A stretch of 18,894 bases of DNA. Source: Candidatus Poribacteria bacterium. GTDB lineage: Bacteria; Abyssobacteria; SURF-5. This document shows, one piece after another, positions 1 to 7,190 of the stretch. Under the pieces are notes generated by a model. That model saw only the letters and a list, made by a program, of their open reading frames with translations. It did not search any database and was not told the DNA's origin. The translations under genes and the position numbers were made by a program. The first letter of the stretch is position 1; the number at the start of each line of letters is the position of its first letter. Location of the stretch: the NCBI GenBank assembly GCA_016215705.1, contig JACRIR010000099.1, positions 1-18,894 of the forward strand. Reading direction: 5' to 3'.

Positions 1-242
1 CCGTGTGAATCCGTGGTTAGAAACGCTTCTCCTTTTTCTTCTCTCCTTCTGTTTCTTTTTTCTTTTCCCCGAATCCGCGTAACCCGTGGAATCCGTAGGC
101 TGAGCCCCGCGAAGTCCCGCGCTTCGCGGGATTCCCAATGCTCTTTCTTTTGTTTGGCTGCGGCTTTGCCGCGCCGTAACCTCGGCGATCTCGGTGACCT
201 CTGTGGCTTTTTGGTCTTGTGGTCTTCCAGAAAGGTTTTCTC
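1..242. other. Repeat-rich leader before the LarA-like gene
   Basis: No gene is supported here. The stretch holds reiterated motifs of the type ATCCGTG/ATCCGCG (1-16 and 70-97), a pyrimidine-rich tract (about 27-68), a perfect 7-bp hairpin (TCCCGCG 115-121, loop CTT, CGCGGGA 125-131), and a segment at about 188-214 with the words GGTGACC and CTCTGTGGC that resembles the DNA just before the short-chain dehydrogenase gene (about 2067-2085). The last bases supply the ribosome binding site (AGAAAGG, 229-235) for the gene starting at 243. Short open frames in this stretch are chance products of the repeats. Confidence 0.6.
115..131. repeat. REP-like hairpin TCCCGCG/CGCGGGA
   Basis: A perfect 7-bp inverted repeat (115-121 and 125-131) with a 3-nt loop. 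With a G-T wobble the stem extends to 113-133. It resembles the CATTCCCGCGAA elements at 1816 and 13646. There is no T-run after it, so a Rho-independent terminator is unlikely. Confidence 0.55.
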
Positions 243-1664
243 ATGTCTCAGAAAAAACTCTTCATTGACCGGTGGGATGAGCCCATCGAAATCTCCGTCC
301 CGCAATCTTCAGTCGTGATCCAGGCCGAGTCTAAGCCTGACTACCCTGCTCTCGACGACCCCGTCGCCGCCATCCGCCGCGCACTCGCGGCGCCGCTCGG
401 AATGCCTCCCCTGCGTGAACTCGTCGGCCCTAAAAGCAAAGTCGCCATCGCTTTCGACGACCCCCTCAAATTCAGCCCGAAGTATCTGGCCGTACCTGTC
501 TTGCTTGAAGAGCTTGAGCGCGCAGGCGTGCAAAGACAAAATATCACGCTCGTGAGCGCCAACGGCACGCACGACAAACCACCAAAGGAAGATTTCAAGG
601 GATTCTATCGCGGCCAGTACCCTGTGCTGCCGGACGAAATCGTGGACGAGTTCTGGCCCGACCGCTTCATCAATCACGACGCGCACAACCCCGACACACT
701 AATCAAGATGGGGACGTCTCGCCTCGGCGACCTCGTCGAGCACGACCGCGTGCTTGTCGATTCGGACCTGACAATTTACATCGGCTCCGTCATGCCGCTG
801 ATCTGGGGTGGCTACAGCGGCGAAGGCGCGGCCATCGGTTTGGCGAGCGCGCGCAGCATATATTCGCATCATAAATATGAAGTGATCGGCGCCACCGATT
901 CCGTTCACAGCGACCCGCGCACCCATGAATTCCGCCGCCATAAAGACGCAATAATGGACCGAATCGAGAAGTTCATAGGAAAGAAGGTCTTCTACCTGAA
1001 CGGGGTCCCGGACCCGGTCGGCAATTGGGCAGGCTTTTTCGCGGGGCATTACAAGGAAATCCAAGAACCGGCGTGGGAATGCGCCGACCGCCGGCACCTG
1101 CGCGGAGTCGCGCAAGCCGATATCGTCATTGCCGGTTTGCCGCATTACGTGTGGTATGCCGACACCCGAAATCCGATCGTCAATATTGTGGGCGCAACCA
1201 TGATTCTGCGAAGTTGGCGCAACAAACCGCTCTTGAGAAAAGGCGGCGTGATGATTCTAGTGAGCAAATGCGATGGATACATCGACCCCGCAAAGCATCC
1301 GTCATACGCGCGCGCATTCGATCTGTTTCAGAAAACACATTCCGCGCACTCCCTCGAACAGGAACACTTCGAAACCCTGTATTCCGACTCAAATCTGGCG
1401 GACAAATACATGCGCCATAATGCGTATCATCCCGTCCATCCGATATGGCTCTTTGATGAAAACCAATACGCGCTCGATCACTCCGGCCGGATCATTATCG
1501 CCACCGCAGAAAATCCGGAGGCTGTTGCGAAGATTGGGGCGGAGCACGCCGCAACAGTTGAAACCGCGATGGAACGCGCAGTCGAACTCGTGGGTGAAGA
1601 CCCGCGCATTCTTGTGCTCCCGAACTTCTTTTCATATGTGCCAATGGTATTTCTGGTGGAATAA
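243..1664 (+). CDS. LarA-like protein (lactate racemase / DUF2088 superfamily), probable divergent member
   Basis: This 473-residue cytosolic protein has the layout of the lactate racemase (LarA) superfamily, whose best-known members interconvert 2-hydroxyacid stereoisomers with a nickel-pincer nucleotide. The N-terminal domain has the AFDDPLKFSP segment (LarA has DD-x-TR-x-x-P) and SANGTHDK with His110, matching the first catalytic histidine of LarA. The next landmark, MPLIWGGYSGEGAAIG (184-199), lines up with the LarA motif PH-x-x-AGFSGG-x-K. Here Leu186 stands where LarA has its second catalytic His, and Ala196 where LarA has the Lys that binds the cofactor. His209/His210 match the downstream nickel-ligand region. 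The start at 243 is preferred because AGAAAGG lies 7 nt before the ATG. The frame extends upstream to an alternative start at 219, but that start lacks a binding site. The family is fairly certain; the substrate and even racemase activity are unknown. Confidence 0.8.
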   Translation: MSQKKLFIDRWDEPIEISVPQSSVVIQAESKPDYPALDDPVAAIRRALAAPLGMPPLRELVGPKSKVAIAFDDPLKFSPKYLAVPVLLEELERAGVQRQNITLVSANGTHDKPPKEDFKGFYRGQYPVLPDEIVDEFWPDRFINHDAHNPDTLIKMGTSRLGDLVEHDRVLVDSDLTIYIGSVMPLIWGGYSGEGAAIGLASARSIYSHHKYEVIGATDSVHSDPRTHEFRRHKDAIMDRIEKFIGKKVFYLNGVPDPVGNWAGFFAGHYKEIQEPAWECADRRHLRGVAQADIVIAGLPHYVWYADTRNPIVNIVGATMILRSWRNKPLLRKGGVMILVSKCDGYIDPAKHPSYARAFDLFQKTHSAHSLEQEHFETLYSDSNLADKYMRHNAYHPVHPIWLFDENQYALDHSGRIIIATAENPEAVAKIGAEHAATVETAMERAVELVGEDPRILVLPNFFSYVPMVFLVE

Positions 1665-1670
1665 AGAGAA

Positions 1671-1761
1671 AAGTGCGAAGTGAGCTAAAGTGCCTAAAGT
1701 GAGCTAAAGTTAGAACCAGAAAGTCCGAAGTGAACTAAAGTGCCTAAAGTGAGCTAAAGTT
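1671..1761. repeat. Two-copy direct repeat, 41-bp units at 50-bp period
   Basis: Copy 1 is 1671-1711 and copy 2 is 1721-1761, differing at two positions (1675/1725 and 1684/1734). Each unit is built from three smaller CTAAAGT words. The copies are separated by 9 nt. Two copies with so short a spacer do not make a CRISPR array. Confidence 0.9.
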
Positions 1762-1815
1762 GAAATCAAAAAACCGAAGCGGTAAGAGACCGAGGCGAAA
1801 TCAGGCCTCTTTTGT

Positions 1816-1891
1816 CATTCCCGCGAAGGCAGGAATCCATGTTTCTTCAGTTCACGTTGTTCGAATTTGGATTCCCGCTTTCTCGGGAATG
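1816..1891. repeat. REP/BIME-like paired inverted element
   Basis: The left arm (1816-1839, starting CATTCCCGCGAA) and right arm (1868-1891, ending CTCGGGAATG) are inverted copies that match at 21 of 24 positions. The right arm also folds on itself as ATTCCCG / CGGGAAT with a 6-nt loop. A truncated relative lies at about 13646-13659. This is the common environmental 'CATTCCCGCGAA' hairpin class. Its role is unknown. Confidence 0.8.
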
Positions 1892-1908
1892 CCACTCAAG
1901 ATTCTGTA

Positions 1909-2013
1909 TTCGTGTAATTCGTACAATTCGCGCAATCCGTGATCCAGAATTTTTCTTCTTTATTCGTGTAATTCGTCTCGCGCCTTGCGCGATTCGTGTG
2001 ATTCGTGATCCGG
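1909..2013. repeat. Degenerate 9-nt reiterations (ATTCGTGTA type)
   Basis: Successive 9-mers such as ATTCGTGTA, ATTCGTACA, ATTCGCGCA and ATCCGTGAT run from about 1909 to 1943. After a 20-nt pyrimidine-rich break, related words recur from about 1964 to 2013. Related words (ATCCGTG, ATCCGCGTA) occur at 1-16 and 70-97. The 9-nt phase keeps a reading frame open, which explains apparent short ORFs here. Confidence 0.7.
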
Positions 2014-2104
2014 ACTTCTTCTTTTTTGGTTGGTTGCTTTTTCTTCTTTCGTCGTGTCTCTCAAAACTCTGTGCGCTCTGTGGCTAAATAAGGAGGATTT
2101 CCCC

Positions 2105-2920
2105 ATGAACCTCAAAGGCAAATGCGCCCTCGTAACAGGAGCCGCAAGAGGAATCGGCCGTGCAATAGCGCTTGCGCTCGCGGCAGAAGGCGTCAACGTC
2201 GCAGTAGCCGATATCGGAGGCAAAGGCAAGCACGCGCCCGATTATGAGCTCGCCAAACAGGATGAGCTTGCAACAACGGCTCAGATGGTCGCTCAACACG
2301 GCGTCAAATCAGCCGCCATCCGCGCCGATGTCACCGACTTCACCCAGGTCACATCCATGATCGAACAGACTATCAAAGAGGTCGGCGGCCTGCACATCCT
2401 CGTGAATAACGCCGGCATCATCGTCGCGGCGCCGGTGCTTGCGCTCGATGAATCGCAGTGGGACGCAGTGCTCAACGTGAACCTCAAGGGCGTATTCCTG
2501 TGCTGCAAGGCGGTCGCGGCCCACTTGATCGACCAAAAACTAGGCCGAATCATTAATATCGCTTCGATCGCGGGCAAGCGTGGTCACGCCGGCATCTCGG
2601 CATACTCCGCCTCCAAGGCAGGCGTAATCTCTTTGACCCAATCGCTCGCCGAAGAACTTGGCCCCTTCAACGTCACGGTCAACTCGATATGCCCGGGCTT
2701 CGTCGATACAACCATGTGGTCAGGCTGCCTTTCGCCGGGCCTGTCGGCCTTGCTCGGAGTCGAACTCGAACAGGCCTTCGATGAAAACGTAAAGCGCAAC
2801 ACGCCACTCGGACGCGCACAAACGCCCGAGGACGTGGGCGAAGGAGTTGTGTTCCTCTGTAAGGCCGATAATATCACGGGCATCGCGCTGAACATAGCCG
2901 GCGGCGCAGAAATGATTTGA
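2105..2920 (+). CDS. Short-chain dehydrogenase/reductase (classical SDR, FabG-like)
   Basis: A 271-residue soluble NAD(P)-dependent oxidoreductase of the classical SDR family. The Rossmann glycine motif TGAARGIG is at 11-18, NNAG at 101-104, the catalytic serine at Ser154, and YSASK at 167-171 supplies the catalytic Tyr and Lys. The segment after the second strand (about 40-60) is longer than in typical FabG, and PGFVDTTMW marks the substrate lid. The start is set by a strong AGGAGG at 2091-2096, 8 nt before the ATG; an upstream extension in the same frame is repeat-derived. The substrate is not evident. It lies between the LarA-like gene and a cyclic amidohydrolase, but the wide repeat-filled gaps make an operon doubtful. 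A 3-oxoacyl-ACP reductase, sugar or hydroxyacid dehydrogenase would all fit. Confidence 0.9.
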   Translation: MNLKGKCALVTGAARGIGRAIALALAAEGVNVAVADIGGKGKHAPDYELAKQDELATTAQMVAQHGVKSAAIRADVTDFTQVTSMIEQTIKEVGGLHILVNNAGIIVAAPVLALDESQWDAVLNVNLKGVFLCCKAVAAHLIDQKLGRIINIASIAGKRGHAGISAYSASKAGVISLTQSLAEELGPFNVTVNSICPGFVDTTMWSGCLSPGLSALLGVELEQAFDENVKRNTPLGRAQTPEDVGEGVVFLCKADNITGIALNIAGGAEMI

Positions 2921-2968
2921 AACATGGATTTGTCGGGAACCACCGATGAACGCCAATAAACACGGACC

Positions 2969-3061
2969 GGGCGCGATGAATCGCGCCCCGACAGAAATCT
3001 CTCGGTCACGGTTTGTAGGGGCGCAATTCATTGCGCCCTTGTAGGTGCGAATTTATTCGCA
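2969..3061. repeat. Three consecutive short palindromic hairpins
   Basis: Three perfect stem-loops lie in a row. They are GGGCGCGAT/ATCGCGCCC (2969-2988, loop GA), GGGCGCAA/TTGCGCCC (3019-3038, loop TTCA) and TGCGAAT/ATTCGCA (3046-3061, loop TT). The second and third are preceded by GTAGG. None is followed by a T-run. The stems differ from one another by paired changes. A fourth relative is at 14376-14391. Confidence 0.85.
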
Positions 3062-3136
3062 TGATTTGTGCGCAGAATAGCGCAAGAAATCCATCAAATC
3101 AACCTGCGATAGTATTGATGAAAGGACGGTATCAAC

Positions 3137-4483
3137 ATGACCGTAAAACTCAGAATCGACGGCGGCACCCTTGTTACCCCGCGCGGACGAATGCGAGCGG
3201 GTGTGGCCATCGGCGACGGCGAGATCGTCGCCGTCGGAAAAGAGAGCGATCTCCCGAAGGCAGACCGCGTCATTGACGCCTACGGCAAACACGTGCTGCC
3301 GGGACTCGTCGATCCGCACGTCCATTTCCGATACATGGACACCTCGCTCGACGAATCGTTCGGGCTTATGACCCGCTCGGCGGCGGCGGGAGGCGTTACC
3401 ACAGTGATTCCATTCATCGCCTCGCTCGAGAGCATTTCCACAAGTCTCGATGTATTCAGACAAATCTATGAGATGGCCGCTCACGTGGACTGCTCTTTCC
3501 ACGCAGTCATTTTCAAAGCGGAACAAATCAGCGAAATAAAGACCCTTATAAGAGAGGGCATAACGTCATTCAAGTTCCTCCTTCCTTACAAAGGGACCGA
3601 GGCGCTGCCCGGCGTCGGTGACATCGACGAAGGACTCATCTACATGGGAATGCGCGAGATTGCGCCGACAGGCGCGCTTGCCATGGTTCATTGCGAGAGC
3701 TATGACATCTTTTCCCAGTTGCGCCGGCAAATCATCTCGAAGGGGTCTCCCGACGCCCACTGGCACGACGCGCGGCCCAACGAATGCGAGGCTCATGCAA
3801 TCGCAACCGTCTCACATCTTGCCAAATTGACTCGCTGTCCTCTCTATGTCGTCCATATATCAATCAAGGAAGGTGGCGACATTGTGCGGCGCGCCCGCGC
3901 CGAGGGTGTCCGCGTGTGGGCCGAAACCTGCCCGCAGTACCTCACACTGACGCGGTTCGACACCGACAAAGTTTGGGGAAAGGTCAATCCGCCTCTGCGC
4001 GGGAAGGAAGACAACGAAGCCCTGTGGCGCGAGCTCGGAGCAGGCACGTTCGATTGTGTCGGCTCGGATCACTGCCCGCTGGCCGCCCACGAAAAGACCG
4101 ATTTGTGGAACGCGAAGCCGGGAATGCCCGGAGTCGAGACAATGCTCCCCCTCATGCTGAGCAAGGGAGTCAACCCGGGACATATCACACTTGAACGGGT
4201 TGTCGAGGTGTGCTCCGAGAATCCGGCCAGAATATTCGGATTGTATCCGCGCAAGGGAACGCTGCAAGCCGGCTCGGACGCCGATATCGTCATCGTGGAC
4301 ATGGAAAGAGAAGAAAAGCTCGATGTAAAGCGAATGCATGACGTCTACTCCTACTGCGCCTATGACGGAATGAAAGTGAAGGGCTGGCCCGTCATGACGC
4401 TCGTCCGGGGAGAAATCGTCATGGAAGAGGGCAAGATAATCGGGCAATCGGGATACGGAAAGTTTGTCGCGGCAACACTATGA
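3137..4483 (+). CDS. Cyclic amidohydrolase (dihydropyrimidinase / hydantoinase / allantoinase / dihydroorotase family)
   Basis: A 448-residue metal-dependent hydrolase of the cyclic amidohydrolase branch, which opens or closes cyclic amide rings (hydantoins, dihydropyrimidines, allantoin, dihydroorotate). All expected dinuclear-centre ligands are present: HVH at 61-63 in DPHVHF, the lysine to be carbamylated (Lys146, in TSFKFL), His185 (VHCES), His240 (VVHIS) and Asp311 (GSDHCPL). Length and spacing are those of dihydropyrimidinase/hydantoinase rather than the shorter class-II dihydroorotases. AAAGGA lies about 10 nt before the ATG. The gene stands alone, with palindromic repeats upstream and about 200 bp of pyrimidine-rich DNA downstream. 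No pyrimidine or purine catabolic partners are visible, so the exact substrate is open. The active site appears intact. Confidence 0.88.
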   Translation: MTVKLRIDGGTLVTPRGRMRAGVAIGDGEIVAVGKESDLPKADRVIDAYGKHVLPGLVDPHVHFRYMDTSLDESFGLMTRSAAAGGVTTVIPFIASLESISTSLDVFRQIYEMAAHVDCSFHAVIFKAEQISEIKTLIREGITSFKFLLPYKGTEALPGVGDIDEGLIYMGMREIAPTGALAMVHCESYDIFSQLRRQIISKGSPDAHWHDARPNECEAHAIATVSHLAKLTRCPLYVVHISIKEGGDIVRRARAEGVRVWAETCPQYLTLTRFDTDKVWGKVNPPLRGKEDNEALWRELGAGTFDCVGSDHCPLAAHEKTDLWNAKPGMPGVETMLPLMLSKGVNPGHITLERVVEVCSENPARIFGLYPRKGTLQAGSDADIVIVDMEREEKLDVKRMHDVYSYCAYDGMKVKGWPVMTLVRGEIVMEEGKIIGQSGYGKFVAATL

Positions 4484-4560
4484 AGGAGAGGCAAAAGGCG
4501 AAAGCGTCCCTCTTGTCTTTCCCTTTCGTCTTGTTCCTTTCGTCTTTCATCTCTCGTTGG

Positions 4561-4589
4561 TTGCATTTGGAAAATGCGTATGCTAGACT
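4561..4589 (+). promoter_or_regulatory. Possible sigma-70-like promoter for lipA
   Basis: TTGCAT (4561-4566) and TAGACT (4584-4589) are separated by 17 bp, about 100 bp upstream of lipA. The match is weak, especially at -35, but the geometry equals that of the stronger element before the acyl-CoA synthetase gene. Confidence 0.35.
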
Positions 4590-4686
4590 AGGCAACGCTG
4601 ATTTACACGCGCCCCGAACAGCAATGATTTGTGATTGATATCTTGCTGCCGGGATAGGCATAATTGTTTCCAACACAGGCACTTGA

Positions 4687-5559
4687 ATGCTTCAGGCAAA
4701 AGGCAAATTCCCTCCGTGGATCAAGAAGCGGCTGCCCGCCAGTCCGGTGGCCGATCTCACGCGGCGGATACTCGAACAGTACGATCTTAATACCGTTTGC
4801 CGCAGCGCGCATTGTCCGAATATTGGTGAATGTTTTGCCCGAGGAACGGCTACATTCATGATCATGGGCAACGTGTGCACGCGTTCGTGCCGGTTCTGCG
4901 CCGTCAAAACGGGCAAGCCGTCGCCGCCCGAAGACTCGGAGCCGGAACGCATTTCCTTGGCGGCAAAGGAAATGGGGCTGCGCCACGTGGTCGTCACTTC
5001 TGTGACGAGAGATGACCTCGAGGACGGCGGCGCCGCTCATTTCGCGGCGGTGATAAGAGCTTTGAGGAAGCATAATCCACAAGCATCTGTCGAAGTGCTC
5101 GTCCCCGACTTTAAGGGAAGCGAGGACTCCGTGCGCATTGTCGTGGATGCTCAACCGGACGTATTCAATCATAATGTTGAGACTGTTCTCTCGCTTTACA
5201 CGACAGTGAGGCCCGAAGCCGGCTATCGCACGTCGCTCGGTGTGCTGGCGCTCGCAAAAAAACTCCGGACAGACATGCTGACAAAATCGGGCCTGATGCT
5301 GGGTCTTGGTGAGAGGCACGAAGAAGTTGAAGCAGTCTTATATGACCTTCGACGCGCCGATTGCGACATCGTCACCATCGGACAGTATCTTCGCCCTTCG
5401 CCGGAACACCTTCCGGTGGTCGAGTTTGTCGAGCCGGCCGAGTTCGAACGCTATCTCGGACTGTGCAAACAAATGGGTTTCAGGGCCGTTGCATCCGGCC
5501 CATTTGTTCGAAGTTCTTATAATGCTATTGAAGTGAAAGACGAGGCTCAGAGACCATGA
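4687..5559 (+). CDS. lipA: Lipoyl synthase
   Basis: A 290-residue radical SAM enzyme that inserts two sulfurs into protein-bound octanoyl groups to make lipoyl cofactors. Both iron-sulfur sites are complete: the auxiliary cluster cysteines Cys38, Cys43 and Cys49 (C-x4-C-x5-C, in CRSAHCPNIGEC) and the radical SAM cysteines Cys64, Cys68 and Cys71 (CTRSCRFC). The C-terminal RSSY (275-278) supplies the serine ligand of the auxiliary cluster. Length is normal for the family. The start at 4687 fits the usual N-terminus (KFPPWIKKRLP), although no good Shine-Dalgarno sequence precedes it. The next gene encodes a lipoyl acceptor domain. No octanoyltransferase (LipB) or lipoate ligase (LplA) is in the window, so the octanoyl donor step must be encoded elsewhere. 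Confidence 0.96.
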   Translation: MLQAKGKFPPWIKKRLPASPVADLTRRILEQYDLNTVCRSAHCPNIGECFARGTATFMIMGNVCTRSCRFCAVKTGKPSPPEDSEPERISLAAKEMGLRHVVVTSVTRDDLEDGGAAHFAAVIRALRKHNPQASVEVLVPDFKGSEDSVRIVVDAQPDVFNHNVETVLSLYTTVRPEAGYRTSLGVLALAKKLRTDMLTKSGLMLGLGERHEEVEAVLYDLRRADCDIVTIGQYLRPSPEHLPVVEFVEPAEFERYLGLCKQMGFRAVASGPFVRSSYNAIEVKDEAQRP

Positions 5560-5560
5560 C

Positions 5561-5628
5561 AGGGACACCCCCATGCTTGGGAACCGTCCCTATCCAGGGT
5601 TTACGTTGATGGACCCATACTTTGGGTC
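5561..5628. repeat. Two small stem-loops between lipA and the lipoyl-domain gene
   Basis: The first is AGGGAC (5561-5566) pairing with GTCCCT (5586-5591) around an inner CCCA/TGGG stem. The second is GACCCA (5612-5617) pairing with TGGGTC (5623-5628) over a 5-nt loop. Neither has a T-tract, so attenuation, RNA processing or a dispersed repeat is more likely than a strong terminator. Confidence 0.55.
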
Positions 5629-5658
5629 TGTCCTCAATAAGTAAACGGAGGTGTAATA

Positions 5659-5898
5659 ATGTACGAAATAAAGCTTCCCGACTTAGGCGAAGACGCCGGA
5701 GACGAGGCTATCGTTTCCTTCTGGCATTTTGATGAAGGTGACGAGATCAATGAGGGCGACGACCTCGTGGAAATGACGACTGACAAGGCCACCTTCAACG
5801 TGCCGAGCCCGCGGTCGGGCGTCCTTTCAGAAATAGTTGCGGACGAAGGCGAGACTGTGAAGGTCGGAGAAGTGTTGGCGCTTCTGGAACAAGAGTAG
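5659..5898 (+). CDS. Free-standing lipoyl (biotinyl/lipoyl-like) domain protein
   Basis: A 79-residue protein that is a single lipoyl domain and nothing else. It starts MYEIKLPDLGED, as in the E2 subunits of 2-oxoacid dehydrogenases, and carries the acceptor motif TTDKATF with Lys43 as the predicted lipoylation site. The DKA rather than MKM context favours lipoate over biotin. Unlike E2 proteins it has no linker, no peripheral subunit-binding domain and no acyltransferase domain; unlike GcvH it is far shorter. A strong CGGAGGTG (5646-5653) precedes the ATG. It sits 99 bp after lipA and 49 bp before an aminotransferase gene. It could be a mobile lipoyl carrier, or a subunit for a dehydrogenase encoded elsewhere. 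It could also be a reservoir substrate of LipA. Confidence 0.88.
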   Translation: MYEIKLPDLGEDAGDEAIVSFWHFDEGDEINEGDDLVEMTTDKATFNVPSPRSGVLSEIVADEGETVKVGEVLALLEQE

Positions 5899-5947
5899 AC
5901 CCACTAGAAGGGGATAGAGTAGATTCAGGAAGAGGGGTAGTAATAAA

Positions 5948-7171
5948 GTGCGTTTTATTTCAAAACACATGGAGAAACTTCCTCCATACATGTTTGCGCG
6001 CATAAACCAAATGAAGCTCGATGCGCGCAGAGCCGGAAAAGACGTCATCGACTTAGGTATGGGAAATCCGGACCATCCGACCCCGCAGCATGTGGTAGAC
6101 AAGCTGTGCGAGGTCGTCCGCGACCCGAAATCACACAGGTACTCGGCCTCAAAAGGAATCCCGCACCTTAGACGCGCCGTCACCGAATGGTATGAGAAGC
6201 GTTTCGATGTGAAGCTCGACCCGGAGACCGAGGCCATTGCCGTCATCGGCTCGAAGGAAGGCATTTGCCATCTCTTCCCTGCCGTGCTCGACGAGGGCGA
6301 CCTCGTTCTCGTTCCGAGCCCGAGTTATCCCATACATTACTATAGCGTGGTAATCGCGGGCGGTCATTTGCATGCTGTCCCGCTCACGGCCGAAGGGAAC
6401 TTCATGCCCGACCTCTCGAAGGTAACGCACGAGGTATACCCCAAGCCCAAAATCCTCATTCTGAGTTATCCGAACAACCCGACAACGCAGGTTGTTGACC
6501 TCGCGTTTTTCGAGGAAGTCGTCAAATTCGCCAAACGCGAGGAAATCCTTATAGTCCATGACCTCGCATACAGCGAGATATGTTTTGACGGCTATAAAGC
6601 GCCAAGTTTCTTGCAGGCAAAAGGCGCCAAGGACGTCGGGATAGAATTCTACTCCATGTCGAAGACGTATAATATGGCGGGATGGCGGGTCGGCTTTGCT
6701 CTCGGAAACCGGCACGTGATAGCCGCGCTCGCAAAACTCAAGAGTTATTACGATTATGGCATATTCACTCCGATACAGGTGGCTGCAATTGCGGCCCTGC
6801 GCGGCGACCAGTCGTGCGTTGACGAAGTGAACGCAATATACCGGCGCCGCCGTGACGTCCTGGTGAACGGCCTCAACAACCTCGGATGGAATGTGCCGCT
6901 CCCGAAGGCGACCATGTACGTGTGGGCGCCCCTTCCGGAAGAATTCCGGCGACTGGGTTCGATGAAATTCTCTGAGATACTCCTCGAGGAAGCCCTTGTT
7001 GCAACGTCGCCCGGAATCGGCTTCGGGGCTTCAGGCGAAGGATACTTGAGGCTCGCGCTCGTTGAAAACGAACATCGCATAAAACAGGCGCTGCGCGGAA
7101 TCAAAAAGATGACCGAAAACAGAAGAGCAAACGGGGTCACGGCCTCCGCGAAGAAGAGCGCCAAGTCATAG
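5948..7171 (+). CDS. alaC: Alanine aminotransferase, AlaC-like (class I/II PLP aminotransferase)
   Basis: A 407-residue fold-type I PLP enzyme. It follows the sequence of E. coli AlaC (glutamate-pyruvate aminotransferase) closely along its length: KLPPYMF near the N-terminus, [44 protein letters not shown], and the PLP-lysine motif [12 protein letters not shown] with Lys239. It would transfer an amino group between alanine/pyruvate and glutamate/2-oxoglutarate. LL-diaminopimelate aminotransferases are related, but the match to AlaC is better. The chosen start is a GTG at 5948 preceded by GAGGGG (5932-5937); an internal ATG at 5969 is an alternative. The C-terminus ends in a basic Lys/Ala/Ser tail not needed by the fold. 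The next gene, aspC, begins 19 bp downstream. Confidence 0.9.
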   Translation: MRFISKHMEKLPPYMFARINQMKLDARRAGKDVIDLGMGNPDHPTPQHVVDKLCEVVRDPKSHRYSASKGIPHLRRAVTEWYEKRFDVKLDPETEAIAVIGSKEGICHLFPAVLDEGDLVLVPSPSYPIHYYSVVIAGGHLHAVPLTAEGNFMPDLSKVTHEVYPKPKILILSYPNNPTTQVVDLAFFEEVVKFAKREEILIVHDLAYSEICFDGYKAPSFLQAKGAKDVGIEFYSMSKTYNMAGWRVGFALGNRHVIAALAKLKSYYDYGIFTPIQVAAIAALRGDQSCVDEVNAIYRRRRDVLVNGLNNLGWNVPLPKATMYVWAPLPEEFRRLGSMKFSEILLEEALVATSPGIGFGASGEGYLRLALVENEHRIKQALRGIKKMTENRRANGVTASAKKSAKS

Positions 7172-7190
7172 AATGGAGAGGAACTAACGC

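Larger units (their letters stand above)
1665..2104. other. 440-bp gene-free, repeat-filled intergenic region
   Basis: No gene is supported. In order it holds a 41-bp direct repeat in two copies (1671-1761), a REP-like pair of 24-nt inverted arms (1816-1891), degenerate 9-nt reiterations of ATTCGTGTA type (about 1909-2013), a pyrimidine/T-rich tract (about 2014-2051), and a short CTCTGTGGC-type motif (about 2067-2085). The ribosome binding site of the dehydrogenase gene follows. I see no convincing promoter or terminator. Confidence 0.65.

Noticed and set aside
1671-1761. Possible minimal CRISPR array
   Set aside because: Only two 41-bp copies with a 9-nt spacer, internal sub-repeats, and no cas genes nearby.
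1812-2229. Short open frames in the intergenic region before the dehydrogenase, on both strands
   Set aside because: They translate 9-nt reiterations and REP-like sequence into repetitive peptides (FVIRVIRD-like), a by-product of repeat periodicity.
243-4483. LarA-like protein, SDR and cyclic amidohydrolase as one pathway operon
   Set aside because: Gaps of 440 and 216 bp filled with repeats separate them, and no shared substrate is evident, so a joint pathway would be guesswork.
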